Source: Histoplasma ohiense (taxonomy: Eukaryota > Ascomycota > Eurotiomycetes > Onygenales > Ajellomycetaceae). From it: 64,000 nucleotides of DNA. This document shows positions 39,151-51,851 of this stretch, piece after piece. The position numbers and the translations under genes are program-made. The notes beneath the pieces were generated by a model that made no database searches, was not told the DNA's origin, and saw nothing but the letters and a program-made list of their open reading frames with translations. Where the stretch lies: positions 434,001-498,000 of the forward strand of contig JAEVHH010000001.1 of assembly GCA_017607445.1 (NCBI GenBank). The letters are read 5' to 3'. The first letter of the stretch is position 1; each line of letters opens with the position of its first letter.

Positions 39151-39238
39151 GCCCCGGTGGCCGAATGGGTAATGCGGCCACCAGGTAGCGCCTTGGCGTG
39201 GGGACCCAGGGTGTGTGGGTTCGAAACCCACAGGGGAC
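39151..39238 (+). promoter_or_regulatory. tRNA-like head with RNA polymerase III A and B boxes
   Basis: Internal promoter of the SINE. GGTTCGAAACC fits the B-box consensus perfectly. The long segment between the boxes fits a class II tRNA ancestor. It is not a functional tRNA gene: acceptor-stem pairing is incomplete and the unit continues into the SINE body. Confidence 0.85.
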
Positions 39239-39543
39239 AACATTACATCCAGAGCCAACTTCTCAGCTTCTAAAATAATGGGATGTGAACTTGCCAAGTA
39301 GGTACCTTTGAGTGGATCTACTACCTGATTTAGCTTATTGTTTCTGGGCTGGAAACCTGTATTGCATGTACCAATCCTGTCTTTCATTAATTTTCCTATG
39401 TTCTTGTTATTCTTGGCGCTGTTCAACACTAAGCATTCCTCCGGTATAACCAACTCTTGCCTGTATTTAACATCACACAAGGACTCGTTATAAGCGCTGC
39501 TTGCATACGAGTATAACGGAAGAATAATAATAATAATAATAAT
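39151..39543 (+). mobile_element. tRNA-derived SINE, unmutated
   Basis: 393 bp flanked by the perfect 10 bp duplication aaggtttcaa (39141-39150, 39544-39553), with a (TAA)n tail (~39523-39543). The head resembles a tRNA with a long variable arm (Ser/Leu type): A box TGGCCGAATGG near 39158-39168 and exact B box GGTTCGAAACC at 39218-39228, ending caggggac. The ~300 bp body is of unknown origin. CpG, CC and GG are all kept, unlike the surrounding pol sequence. Confidence 0.92.
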
Positions 39544-39916
39544 AAGGTTTCAAATTCTGTGAGCTATGATAGGCCAAGTATTAGATTGTACTCAAGATCT
39601 TGTATTTCATATGCATATACATTCTTTTTCTCATATCCTTCTACATTGACATTAAATCTTACCATGTTGTAGGAGGTGGATTCTCTGAGACTGTCAAATT
39701 CACTGAGTTTACACAGTTTGAGAAAGAGAATACACTGAAGCTTATACTTCTTGATCAGCTGAGTGTCTATAAGAGTGTAGTGAAGAAAACCACTGTCTAC
39801 TATTGCTTATATATTGACTAAGCTATTTACAATGACAGAAATCATAATTGTGTTCACTTGTATCTTCTATTCAAATCTTCAGCTAGCTTTCTGCTTCTTG
39901 AGCTTTCATCCGTATT

Positions 39917-40948
39917 TCAGAGTGAGAGCTCATCTTTTCCCTGTTCTTGTCTATTTATAGATGACACAGTGTTCATGCACATGAGAGGTTTACTCAGAGC
40001 AATCACATTCAGACATTGATTTGTGAAGTGCTCTGATTTATCACAGTATATACAGACTTCTCTGACAATTCAGTCAGTGACATTCTTCTCTGAGATGTTG
40101 AGAACTCTCAGACAACTTGTGTTTACATATGAGACTCAGTTCATTGATTCTGATTCAAAGACAGAGAATGCTGCAGAGCAGTTCAGAGCATACACATTTG
40201 TTCACTGAAATTCTCTGTGATTTTGAAGTGTGTGTAACTGAGACAGATCATTGTTCAATAGACAAAGATCAGCACAGAATTCACTGTATATTGAGAATTT
40301 CAGATGCTCTATACTTCAATTATACAACTGAAAGTTCAAGTTTTTGAACAATATATTGATTTTGATAGCATTGTCTCAGTCTTGCTCATCTGCTTCTAGA
40401 AGCTTGCAATAGAATTCAGAAAGATAAGTTGTTAACACAATATTCATCTGACAAGTCTGATTAAGCCAGTTCAACATTTTGACTTGAAGTGTAGAATTGA
40501 GAAAGAGAGAGTTGAGTTGTCAGAAGACTAACTCTGATATACACTAATCATTCTGACAATGACTCATTCAGAGTTGAAATTTCACTAATACATCACCATT
40601 CAATCTGCTATGAATATACCACACTTGATTGAATAGTGAGTCTATTGTTTGTTCATCAATGTTCAATTTGATGTTCATTTTTGACTTTCACACAAGATAG
40701 AGCACTAGATCTTCTTCATATTTATCAAGGATTGAAAGTTTCTCTCTTGAAGACTTTTCATAAGATGTGGATGTAGAAGGAACAGTGAATGCAGAAGTGT
40801 TCATTTCAACAAATCATTATTGCAATTCAGTCATCTGTAGCACTTGCTGCTGAAGGATACTTTATAGATCTAAGTTGTCATTCACTGTGTTTGAATGCAG
40901 CAGATGTTCATAGAATTGTTCATAGTTCATTTCAATATCTAAAAACAT
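39917..40948 (-). pseudogene. Gypsy-1 gag, copy C2
   Basis: Same 1032 bp span as in copy F. ATG intact at 40948. The terminal TAA reads TGA here (39919-39917). Several internal TGA codons. Confidence 0.8.
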
Positions 40949-41035
40949 GTAATAATAATAAAAGAAAAGAAATACTTGTAGACACTCAGTTCTCTCACAG
41001 ACACTATTCACAGTGTTGCAGTACTAAGCTTGATC

Positions 41036-41051
41036 AAGCTTCTTCATGAAT
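41036..41051. repeat. 16 bp palindrome in the Gypsy-1 leader (C2)
   Basis: Perfect AAGCTTGATCAAGCTT between the 5' LTR and gag of copy C2. Confidence 0.75.
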
Positions 41052-41305
41052 GCTATTTGCAGTGTTACAGTTCATAGACACTCAGGCCTTATAGAACACA
41101 GTTGATTATGTTTCAGACATTTAGACACAATGATCTATATAACTAATGATAAAGACACTCAGATTCACAAGAAATCTCTTGTAACAACTAGACACTCAGA
41201 TCTGTAAACAATGCACTCAGATGTAAGAACTGATAACAATGCACTTAGATGTAAGAACTAATAACAAGACACTCAGATTTTAAACACAGAAGAATCAATT
41301 TGTAA

Positions 41306-41412
41306 TGTAATGAATGTACTTCAATTAATGATTTGATACTATTCTAATTACAGATTACAAATTGATTAAGAAAAGAAAGAGAAAAGAAATTAGAAGAAAA
41401 GATCATACAAAG
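41306..41412 (-). repeat. Copy C2 5' LTR, first part
   Basis: 107 bp of LTR ending at CAAAG (41408-41412), the target duplication of copy E. The LTR resumes at 53270. Confidence 0.88.
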
Positions 41413-41946
41413 TGTGATGGGTTAGCATTTGTTAGTAATTAACTTATGCAATCAACTTCTCTTCTGCACCCGCTCATTTCTGACTGTTGTGATCTTGTGT
41501 AACCCTTGACATTCTTCCGCTCTGTGCTCTGTGCTTATGTAGTCTCTAATGATTCTTTTATGTAGCCTCTAACATTCTCCCACTCTGTGTTCTGCACTCA
41601 TATAGTCTCTAATGAGTCTTTCATGTAGTTTTCAATGATTCTTCTGCTTCACACTCTGTGCTTGTGTAGCTTCTAATGATTCTTCTGTGTAGCTCTCAAT
41701 GATTCTTCTACTTCACACTTCATACTTATATAGTTTCTAATGATTCTTCTGTGTAGCTCTTAATGTTCTTCCACTCTGTGCTCCACTGTGAAGTGGCTTC
41801 TGATATTCTTCCACTCTGAAATTCCCTCTATAAAAACTCTCTTTGTACAATCTTTTCTTCTGATTTCTTTTCTCTTTCTTTTTTTAATCAATTTGTAATC
41901 TGTATTAGAATAGTGCTAGATTGTTAATTGAAGTACACTCATTACA
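41413..41946 (+). repeat. Copy E 5' LTR
   Basis: 534 bp, TGTGATGGG...CATTACA. Its inner end is fully mutated at CpG, whereas the outer end of the partner LTR is not. Confidence 0.9.
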
Positions 41947-42305
41947 TTACAAATTGATTCTTCTGCATTTAAGATCTGAGTGTCTTGTTATTAGTTCTTA
42001 CATCTGAGTGTGTTGTTATCAGATCTTACATCTGAGTGTGTCATTTACAGATCTGAGTGTCTAGTCATTACAAGAGATTTCTCATGAGTCTGAGTGCTCT
42101 TATTGTTAGTTATATAGACTGTTGTGTCTAAGCATCTGAGACACAATCAACTGTGTTCTATAAGGTCTGAGTGTCTACAAACTGTAACACTGTGAATAGT
42201 GTTCATGAAGAAGCTTGACAAAGCTTAGTGCTGCAACACTGTGAATAGTGTCTGTGAGAGAACTGAGTGTCTACAAGTATTTCTTTTTCTTTTTTTTATT
42301 ATTAT

Positions 42306-43337
42306 ATGTTTTTAGATATTGAAATGAATTATGAACAATTCTATGAACACCCACTGCATCTGAATGTGGTGGATGATAACTTAGATCTACAAAGCATTTT
42401 TCAGCAGCAGATGTTACAGATTACTGAATTGCAATGATGATTTACTGAGATGAGCACTTCTGTGTTCACTGTTTCTTCTACATCTGTGTCTTATGAAAAG
42501 CTCTCAAGAGAGAAGCTCTCAATTCTTGACAAATATGAGAAAGATCTAGTGCTCTACCTCATGTGGAAGTCAAAAGTGAATATCAAATTGAACATTGATG
42601 AATGAGCAATAGACTTGCTATTCAATTAAGTGTGGTATATTCATAGCAGATTGAATGACAATGTGTTAGCAAAATTTCAACTCTGAATGAGTCATTGTCA
42701 GAATCATCAGTATACATCAGAGCTAGTCTTCTGACAACTTGACTTCCTCTTTCTCAATTCTACACTTCAAGTCAAGATGTTAGACTGACTTAATCAAATT
42801 TATCAGATAAATGTTGTATTAGCAATTTATCTTTCTGAATTCAATTGCAAGCTTCTAGAAGCAGATGAGCAAGACTGAAATGATGCTGTCAAGATCAACA
42901 TATTGTTCAAGAACTTGAACTTTCAGTTGCATAATTGAAGTATAGAGTGTTTGAAGCTCTCAATATACAGTGAATTCTGTGTTGATCTTTGTCTATTGAA
43001 CAATGATCTGTCTCAGTTCTGTGTGTTTCAAAATTGTAGAGAATTCTGCTGAACAAATGTGTATATTCTGAACTGCTCTGCAGCATCCTCTGTCTCTGAA
43101 TCAGAATCAATGAACTGAGTCTCATATATGAACACAAGTCATCTGAGGATCTCTAATGTCTCAGAGAAGAACACTGCTGATCAAATCATCAGAGAAATCT
43201 GCATATACTGCAACAAGTCAGAGCACTTTGTGAATCAATATCTGAATGTAATTGCTCTGAGTAAACCCCCCACATGTGTGAATGCTGTGTTGTCTGTGAA
43301 TAGACAAGAACAGAGAAAAGATGAGCTCTCACTCTAA
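42306..43337 (+). pseudogene. Gypsy-1 gag, copy E
   Basis: 344 codons including TAA (43335-43337), starting MFLDIEMNYEQFYEH. The C-terminal CCHC knuckle is readable near 43198-43240 (CIYCNKSEHFVNQYLN; last Cys now Tyr). Internal TGA stops. Confidence 0.82.
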
Positions 43338-46300
43338 AATATAGATGAGAGCTCAAGGAGCAGAAAGCTAGCTGAAGATTTGAGCAGAAGATGCAAGTGA
43401 ATGCAATCATGATTTCTATCATTGCAAATAGCTTAATCAATGTATGAGCAATGATAGACAGTGGTTTTCTTCACTATGCTCTTATAGACACCCAGCTGAT
43501 TGAGAAGCATAAGCTTCAGTGTATTTTCTTTCTCAAACTGTGTAAGCTCAGTGAATTTGATGGCCTCAGAGGATCCATCTTCTACAATATAGTAAGATTT
43601 AATATTGATGTAGAAGGACATAAGAAAAAGAATGTATATGTATATGAAATACAAGACCTTGAGTACAATCTAATACTCAGCCTATCATAGCTTATAGAAT
43701 TTGAAACCTTGTTGAATGCACACAACTGCTGTCTTATTTTTTCAGAAGACAACTGTGTTTATGAGAAGGATGTTGATAGAACCACTGATCTCACTCAGAT
43801 ATCAGTGAAAGTGTACAAACTACTAATCTGTCAAGTGCATGAGAAGAAGAATGTCCAAGTGTTCACTGCTAGCATGATGGATATCAAAAAAGCATTAGAA
43901 AAGTTAGAACTCAAAGATTCCAAGAAACTGCACAAGAAACTACTCAAATCATATAAAGACTTTGCAGATGTGTTTGATGAGAAAGAAGCTGAAAAGCTTC
44001 CCTCTCATTGAGAATCTGATATAGATCATATAATTGAGCTCATCAAGAAAGATGATAAGAATCTGCAATCACTCTGAAATTCTCTCTACAGCATATCATA
44101 CAACAAACTTCTTGTTCTATGAAAAACACTCAATGAATTACTAGACAAAGACTTCATTTGTGTTAGCAACTCATCCACTGCAGCATCTGTACTGTTTGTG
44201 AAAAAATCAGAAGAAGGCTTATGATTCTGTGTTGACTATTGAGAACTCAACAAGATTATGTGGAAGGACTGATACTCTCTCTCACTCATCAATGAAATGC
44301 TCAAATGAATAGAAAAAGCAAAATGATTTATGAAACTTGACATCTCCACAGCCTTCTACAAGATAAGGATTAATGAAGATGATGAATGACTAACTATTTT
44401 TCATATGCATTATGAATTATATGAATGAACAGTGACTCTCTTTGAATTAGTGAATGCTCTGAGTACATTTCAGAAATACATTAACTGAGCTCTATGAGAT
44501 CTGCTCAATGAGATCATCTCAGTGTATATGAATGATATCTTGCTCTTCACTGATAGATTGCTCACTGAGCACTGTAAGTATGTACAACAAATGCTTGATC
44601 ATCTACAAAAAGCTGAACTGCAAGTGGACATTGACAAATGCAACTTTGAGACCAAGTCTATGATCTATCTAGAATTCATCATTGAAGCTGAAAAAGATGT
44701 ATGCATGGATTCTAAGAAGATGAAAGCAATCCTCAACTGAGAGATATCAGTCTTGATAAAAGAGACTAGAAGCTTTCTAGAGTTTGTCAACTTCTACTGA
44801 AGATTTATCAAGAACTTCTCTGATATTGTATGATCACTGACAGATCTGATCTGAAAAGACACTGTATTTCAATGAACTGACAAAGCAGATGCAGTATTCA
44901 AAAAGCTGAAGTGTATGTTCACAAACATTTCAATACTGCAATCATTCAATTCAGATAAGCATATGATTCTTGAAACAGATGCCTCAGATTATGTAGTAGA
45001 TGAGACACTGATGCAATATGACAATAAAAGTATTTTATAATCTTGTGTCTTCATCTTGAAAAAGATGTCACCTGCTGAATACAACTACAAGATCTACAAC
45101 AAAGAGCTTTTAGTGATTATATAATACTTTGAAGAATGGGAATCCAAACTTATGAGTGTTGAGAGATTCAAGATTGTTACTGATCATAAGAATCTAGAGT
45201 ACTTCACAATCACTTGTAAGCTCACTGAGAGACATATATGTTGATCATTATTTCTTAGCTGTTTTTCATTCACAATTTGTTATTGATCTGAAGTAGAGAA
45301 CATTCTTGCAGATGCTCTGTTCTACTGAGAACAAGATATATCATCTGATGACTTGAATGACAGATGAAAACACTGAGAGCATTGATTAATCAACTCTGTA
45401 ATTATAGAAAATTCTACATAATCAGATGAATCCCATGTACATATCAATCAGTTCTGAGCTCAAGAACTCTCACTCAAAGAACAATGGAAGTTAGCAGTAG
45501 AAGCAGATGAATTCTGACAATAAATCACTGAAGTCATACAAAGCAGAGCACCTCAATTCCTCACAGATGTATACTCAAGAATGAATATCTCAGCATATTT
45601 GATTGATGATGACAACTGCTGACATTTTTGAAATAGGCAATGGGTCTCTGATTCAGAATCTTTACAAACATGAATCATGCAAGAAATTCATGACTCACTG
45701 ATGACTGAGAACTCAGAATATGAAATTATATACAACATTGTCATCTGAGAATTCTACTGATCAGATATGTTGAAAGATATATGCTGGTTTATACACAACT
45801 GTGATTGCTGTGGCTCAGTGATGACATGATATGAATGTTGAAAAGAGATGCTGAAGTCTCTATCTGTTTTCAACTGAACTTGATATGATATAGCTATTGA
45901 TTTTGCAGTTTTCTTATCTGAAAGTGGAGGTTCTATGAACATTCTAGTCATTGTCAACTGACTCAGTAAGGATGTAATACTACAGCTCTGTGATAAGATG
46001 AATGCTGAAGTAGTTGCAGATGTCTTTGTCAGAAGTCTGTTCTATTGTATACACAGTCTGTCTTTATTCATTGTATCAGATAGAGACAGTCAATTTGTCA
46101 GTGCACTCTGAGCCTGTGTATGCCAATTATTAAGAATTGAACAGAAGTTATCAACAGTGTATCACTCAGAGACTGATGAAGATACTGAGAGAATAATATA
46201 AATAATAAAAAATATTCTCTGTAAGTTCTGTAATTACATGCAAGACAACTGGAGCAATCTGCTGTCATATGCTGAGATTATGATTAACAGTTGAGATTCT

Positions 46301-46489
46301 GCTATGACAGATGTAAGCTCATTCTTTCTTCTACACAGATACAATTTAGAGGTTCTGAACTTCTCTGAGACTCTCCAAGAAACCATGTACATCCACAGTC
46401 TTATACAGACAGTAGAGAACATTGTGAGTAAGCTGAAGAAAGTCTGTAAATGAGCAGAAACTTCAATGATCAATGCTTAGCAAGATTAT

Positions 46490-46960
46490 TGTAACGGGCG
46501 TACTTCGATTAACGATTTGGTACTATCCTAATTACAGATTACGAATTGATTAAGGAAAGAAAGAGAAAAGAAATCAGAAGAAAAGGTCGTACGAAGGGGG
46601 TTCTTATAGGGGAAAGTTCGGGGCGGAAGAATATCAGAAGCCGCTCCACAGTGGAGCGCGGAGCGGAAGAACATTAAGGGGTACGCGTAAGAATCGTTAG
46701 AAGCTACGCGAGCGCGGAACGTGGGGCGGGGGAATCATTGAGGGCTACGCGGAAGAATCGTTAGAGACTACGCGAGCGCGGAACACAGAGCGGGAGAACG
46801 TAAGGAGCTACGCGGAAGAATCGTTAGAAACTACGCGAGCGCGGAGCACGGAGCGGAAGAACATCGAGGGTTACGCGAGGTCACAACAGCCAGGAACGAG
46901 CGGGTGCAGGAGGGGAGTTGGTTGCGTAAGTTGATTACTAATGGATGCTAACCCGTCACA
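46490..46960 (-). repeat. Copy F 3' LTR
   Basis: 471 bp. Inner end reads taatggatgc where the partner has taacgggtgc, and caacagcc where it has caacggcc. Confidence 0.95.
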
Positions 46961-49900
46961 TTATCCCCCCCTACCGGGGTGAGTGAGGACTCGTAGGTGT
47001 CGAGGGCGGCGGTGTCCTCCAAGGCAGACGCGGGTTCCCAGGTCGGACGATTGTATCCTACCCATTTGATGAGGTATTCGCGGCGGTGGCGGTTGGTTCT
47101 ATTGTCAAGGATTGCTTCAATTTCCCACTCGAGTTTGTTGTCTTCTCCTACAATGGCGGGTGGCTGCCAATCGGAGGTTCTCTGTGAGGGGAATGGATCC
47201 TCGGCCGCGGGTCGGAGCAGGTTCGTATGAAAGACATTGTGGATGCCAGGCAGGGTGTTGAGTCGATAATTGTGTGTGCCTAGCACTTCCTTCACTGTAT
47301 ACTTGGCGTGGTGGTAATCTAGTGTACGCGAGGGGTGGTCCGTTCTTATGTTTTTGAGGTCCAGCCAGACTTTGTCTCCTATGTGGTATTGGGTTGCAGG
47401 ACTCCTCCTGGTGTTTGCTTGGTCCTTGTAATCTTGCTGAGCACTGGCCATTGAAGCTTCTGCCCATTTGCAGGCTTTCTTCAGCTTGCTCACGATGTTC
47501 TCTGCCGCCTGTATGGGGCTGCGGGCGTACGCGGTTTCTTGGGGAGTCTTGGGGAAGTCCAGGACCTCTAAGTTGTATCTGTGTAGGAGGAAGAATGGGC
47601 TTACACCTGTTGTAGCGGAATCTCGACTGTTAATTGCAATCTCAGTGTGTGGCAGCAGGTTGCTCCAGTTGTCTTGTGCATAATTGCAGAACTTATGGAG
47701 GATGTTCTTTACTGTTTGTATCATCCTCTCAGTAGCTCCATCAGTCTCTGAGTGGTATGCTGTTGATAACTTTCGTTCGATTCTTAATAATTGGCATACG
47801 CGGGCCCAGAGTGCGCTGATGAATTGACTGTCTCTATCTGACACAATGGATGAGGGCAGGCTGTGCATACAATAGAATGGGCTTCTGACAAAGGCATCTG
47901 CAACTACTTCGGCGTCCATCTTGTCACAGGGCTGTAGTATTACGCCCTTGCTGAGTTGGTTGACAATGACTAGGATGTTCGTAGAACCTCCACTCTTGGG
48001 TAAGGAAACTGCAAAATCGATAGCTATATCACACCAAGTTTGGTTGGGGACAGGTAGGGGCTTCAGCATCCCTTTTCAGCATTCACGCCATGCTGTCACT
48101 GAGCCGCAGCAATCACAGTTGCATACGAACCGGTGTATGTCTTTCGACATATCTGGCCAGTAGAATTCTTGGGTGATGATGTTGTACATGATTTCGCGTC
48201 CTGGGTGCCCGGTCATCGGTGAGTCATGAATTTCTTGCATGATCCATGTTCGTAGGGGTTCTGAATCGGGGACCCATTGTCTATCTCGAAAGTGTAAGCA
48301 GTTGTCATCATCGATCGAACATGCTGAGATATCCATTCTTGGGTATACACTTGCGGGGAATCGAGGTGCTCTGTTTTGTATGGCTTCGGTGGCTTGTTGC
48401 CAGGATTCATCTGCTTCTGCCGCTAGCTTCCATTGTTCTTCGAGTGAGGGTTCTTGAGCTCGGGACTGGTTGACATGTACGCGGGGTTTGTCTGGTTGTG
48501 TAGGACTTTCTATGATTGCAGGGTTGATTAATCGATGCTCTCAGTGTTTCCATCTGTTGTCCAAGTCATCAGATGGCATATCTTGTTCTCAGCAGGACAG
48601 GGCATCCGCAAGGGTGTTCTCTACTCCAGGTTGATAATGAATTGTGAACGAAAAACAGCTAAGGAACAATGACCAACGCATATGCCTTTCAGTGAGCTTA
48701 TGAGTGGTCGTGAAGTACTCTAAGTTCTTATGATCGGTAACAATCTCAAACTTTTTGACACTCATAAGTTCGGACTCCCATTCTTCAAGGCATTGTATGA
48801 TCACTAGGAGCTCCTTGTTGTAGATCTCATAGTTGCATTCAGCGGGCGACATCTTTTTCGAGGTGAAGGCACAGGGTTGTAGGACACCTTTGTTATCATA
48901 TTGCATCAGTGCCCCACCTACTACATAACCTGAGGCGTCCGTTTCGAGAATCATATGCTTATCCGGATTGAATGATTGCAGCATCGGGGCACTTGTGAAC
49001 ATATGCTTCAGCTTTTTGAATGCTGCATCCGCTTCGTCAGTCCATTGGAACACGGCGTCTTTCCGGGTCAGGTCCGTCAGTGGTTGTATGATATTGAAGA
49101 AGTCTTTGATGAACCTTTGGTAGAAGTTGGCAAATCCTAGGAAGCTTCTAGTCCCTTTTACTGAGACTGGTGCCTCCCAGTTGAGGATTGCTTCCACCTT
49201 CTTAGGATCCATGTGTACGCCTTTTTCAGCTTCGATGATGAATCCTAGGTAGGTCGTAGACTTGGTCTCGAAGTCGCATTTGTCAATGTCCACTTGCAGT
49301 CCGGCTTTTTGTAGGCGGTCAAGCACTTGTCGTATGTGCTTGCAGTGCTCAGTGAGCGGTCCATTGGTGAAGATCAGGATATTGTCCATGTACGCTGAGG
49401 CGATCTCATTGAGCAGGTCTCATAGGGCCCAGTTAATGTATTTCTGGAATGTGCTCGGGGTGTTCGCTAATTCAAAAGGGGTCACTGTCCATTCGTATAA
49501 TCCATAACGCATACGAAAAGCAGTTAGCCATTCGTCACCTTCATTAATCCTTATCTTATAGAAGGCCGCAGAGATGTCAAGCTTTGTAAACCATTTTGCT
49601 TTTCCTACTCATTCGAGTGTTTTGTTGATGAGTGGGAGAGGGTATCGGTCCTTCCGCGTAATCTTGTTGAGTCCTCGGTAGTCAACGCAGAATCGTAAGC
49701 CTCCTCCTGGTTTCTTCGCGAACAGTACGGGTGCTGCGGCGGGTGAGTTGCTAACACGAATGAAGCCTTTGTCCAATAGTCTGTTGAGCGTTTTTCGTAG
49801 GACGAGGAGCTCGTCGCGCGACATGCTGTAGAGAGGACCCCAGGGTGGTTGCGGGTCCTTACCATCCTCCTTGATGAGCTCGATCGTATGATCTATGCTG

Positions 49901-50571
49901 GGTCCTCAGTGAGGAGGAAGCTTTTCAGCTTCTTTTTCATCGAACACGTCTGCGAAGTCTTCGTATGATTCGGGTAGTTCCTTGTGCGGTTTCTTGGGGT
50001 CTTTGGGTTCTAGCTTTTCTAACACTTTTTTGATATCCACCATGCTAGCAGTGAACACTTGGATGTTCTTCTTCTCATGCACTTGGCAGGTTAGTAGTTT
50101 GTACACTTCTGCTGATATCTGAGTGAGATCAGCGGTCCTATCGACATCCTTCTCATAAACACAGTCGCCTCCTGGGAAAATAAAGCAGCAGTTGCGTGCA
50201 TCCAACAAGGTTCCAAATTCTGTGAGCCATGATAGGCCGAGCATTAGATTGTACTCAAGGCCTTGTATTTTGTATGTGTATACATTCTTTTTCTCGTGTC
50301 CTCCTATGTCAACATTAAATCTTACCATGTTGTAGGAGGTGGATCCTCTGAGGCTGTCAAATCCACTGAGCTTACGCGGTTTGGGAAAGGGGATACACTG
50401 GAGCTTATGCTTCTCGACCAGCTGGGTGTCTATAAGAGCATAGTGAAGGAAACCACTGTCTACCATTGCTTGTATGTTGACTAAGCTATTTACAATGGCA
50501 GGGACCATGATTGCGTCTGCTTGCATCTCCTGCTCAAATCTCCAGCTAGCTTTCTGCTCCTTGAGCTCTCA
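46948..50571 (-). pseudogene. Gypsy-1 pol, copy F
   Basis: One frame of about 1208 codons, -1 relative to gag, ending in TAG inside the 3' LTR. Order: protease (VDSGFLHYALID), RT ([14 protein letters not shown] [14 protein letters not shown] at 49392-49381 where YMDD is expected), RNase H (ETDASGYVV, NKELLVI, VTDHKNLEYF), zinc region (HDSPMTGH...CNCDCC), integrase (AIDFAV, SDRDSQF, ETDGATERM: the D, D and E are present), GPY/F-like region, and chromodomain (WEIEAILD, YLIKWVGY, TWEP). In-frame TGA at 50571-50569, 49908-49906, 49611-49609, 49422-49420, 48591-48589, 48543-48541 and 48078-48076; no internal TAA or TAG seen. The chromodomain would steer integration to marked chromatin. Confidence 0.93.
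46961..46975 (-). other. Copy F polypurine tract
   Basis: GGTAGGGGGGGATAA on the - strand directly before the 3' LTR. Copy E has GTAGAGGGGGATAA at the same place (52781-52794). Confidence 0.8.
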
Positions 50572-50579
50572 TCTGTGTT

Positions 50580-51611
50580 TTAGGGTGAGAGCTCGTCTTT
50601 TCTCTGTTCTTGTCTATCCGCGGGCGATGCAGTGTTTACGTGTGTGGGGGGTTTACTCGGGGCGATCGCATTCGGACATTGGTTCGCGAAGTGCCCTGGC
50701 TTGTCGCAGCATATGCAGACTCCTCTGGCGATTCAGTCGGCAGCGTCCTTCCCTGAGATGTTGGGGACCCTCGGGCGACTTGCGTTTACATGTGGGACCC
50801 AGTCCATTGGTTCTGGTTCGGAGGCGGGGGGTGCTGCAGAGTGGTTCAGGGTGTACACATTTGTTCAGCAGAATCCTCTGTGATTTTGGAGCGCGCGGAA
50901 CTGAGACAGATCATTGTCCAACAGGCGAAGATCAGTGCAGAATTTGCTGTATGTTGAGGGCTTCGGATGCTCTATGCTTTGATTATGCAATTGGAAGTTC
51001 AAGTTCTTGAACAACATGTTGATCTTGACAGTGTCGTCCCAGTCTTGCCCACCTGCTTCTAGGAGCTTGCGATCAAATTCAGGAAGGTAAGTTGCCAACA
51101 TGACATCCATCTGGCGAGTCCGATTAAGCCAGTCTAACGCCTTGGCTTGAAGCGTAGGATCGAGGAAGAGGGAGTCGAGTTGTTGGAAGACTAGCTCTGG
51201 TGTATGCTGGTGGTTCTGGCAATGGCTCATCCAGGGTTGGAATTCTGCTAACGCGTCGCCATCCAACCTGCTATGGATATACCACGCTTGATTGGATAGC
51301 GAGCCTATTGCTCATCCATCGATGTCCAATTTGGTGTTTGCTTTTGACTTCCACGCGAGGTAGAGCGCTAGGTCTCCCTCGTATTTGTCGAGGATTGGGA
51401 GCTTCTCTCTTGGGGGCTTTTTGTGAGGCGCGGGCGTAGGAGGAACGGTGAATGCGGGAGTGCTCATCTCAGCAAGTTGTTGTTGCAATTCGGCCATCTG
51501 TAGCGCCTGCTGCTGGAGGATGCTTCGTAGGTCTAAGTTATCGTCCGCCGCGTTCGGGTGCGGCGGGTGTTCGTAGGATTGCTCGTAGTTCATTTCGATA
51601 TCTAAGGACAT
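50580..51611 (-). pseudogene. Gypsy-1 gag, copy F
   Basis: 344 codons from ATG (51611) to TAA (50582-50580). N-terminal Gln-rich helix (ILQQQALQMAELQQQLAEM), proline-rich linker (VPPTPAPHKKPPREKLP), capsid-like central region, and CCHC knuckle C-x2-C-x4-H-x4-C at residues 299-312 (50717-50676). Three in-frame TGA codons: 51314-51312, 50867-50865 and 50735-50733. The start is chosen because MSLDIEMNYE is shared with copy E; an ATG six codons downstream is an alternative. Gag and pol frames overlap by about 34 nt (50613-50580); no classical slippery heptamer is evident. Confidence 0.92.
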
Positions 51612-51659
51612 ATAATAATAAAAAAAAAAAAGAAAAGGAATACTCGGTCCTCTCGCAGG

Positions 51660-51838
51660 CACTATTCGCAGTGTTGCGGCCTATATAACTAACGATAAGG
51701 GCACTCGGGCCCACGAGGGATCTCTTGTAACGACTAGGCACTCGGGCCTGTAAACGACGCACTCGGGCGTAAGAACTGGTAACGACGCACTCGGGCGTAA
51801 GAACTAATAACGAGGCACTCGGGCCTTAAACGCAGAAG
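51660..51838 (-). other. Copy F leader with ~30 bp repeats, internally deleted
   Basis: Between primer site and gag there are about three units of the type gcactcgggcgtaagaactggtaa. Compared with copy A, about 110 bp including the AAGCTTGATCAAGCTT palindrome is missing. Confidence 0.7.
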
Positions 51839-51851
51839 AATCAATTCGTAA
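51839..51851 (-). other. Gypsy-1 self-priming site (PBS), copy F
   Basis: The element strand reads TTACGAATTGATT immediately after the 5' LTR. This is a perfect 13-nt complement of AATCAATTCGTAA inside the LTR (51913-51901), which would be the 5' end of the RNA if transcription starts there. This is the geometry of Tf1-type self-priming; no tRNA match (TGG start) is present. Confidence 0.75.

Larger units (their letters stand above)
29192..39908 (-). pseudogene. Gypsy-1 pol, copy C2, split by a LINE and a SINE
   Basis: Chromodomain/integrase end 29192-30807; the rest lies in 37498-39150 and 39554-39908. RT site reads YIND (~38320), with one catalytic Asp lost. The SINE breaks the protease/RT linker and the LINE the integrase/RNase H part. 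In-frame stops mostly TGA. Confidence 0.82.

Noticed and set aside
39151..39238. Functional tRNA gene
   Set aside because: A and B boxes are present, but the unit lies between target duplications, continues into a SINE body with a (TAA)n tail, and lacks a full acceptor stem.
39136..39480. 113-codon ORF on the - strand across the SINE
   Set aside because: It reads the SINE tRNA head and body backwards. Such frames across tRNA-derived SINEs are common chance ORFs.
46997..50883. Several + strand ORFs inside copy F
   Set aside because: They are shadows of gag and pol on the - strand; their products carry no domain and they are not kept in other copies.
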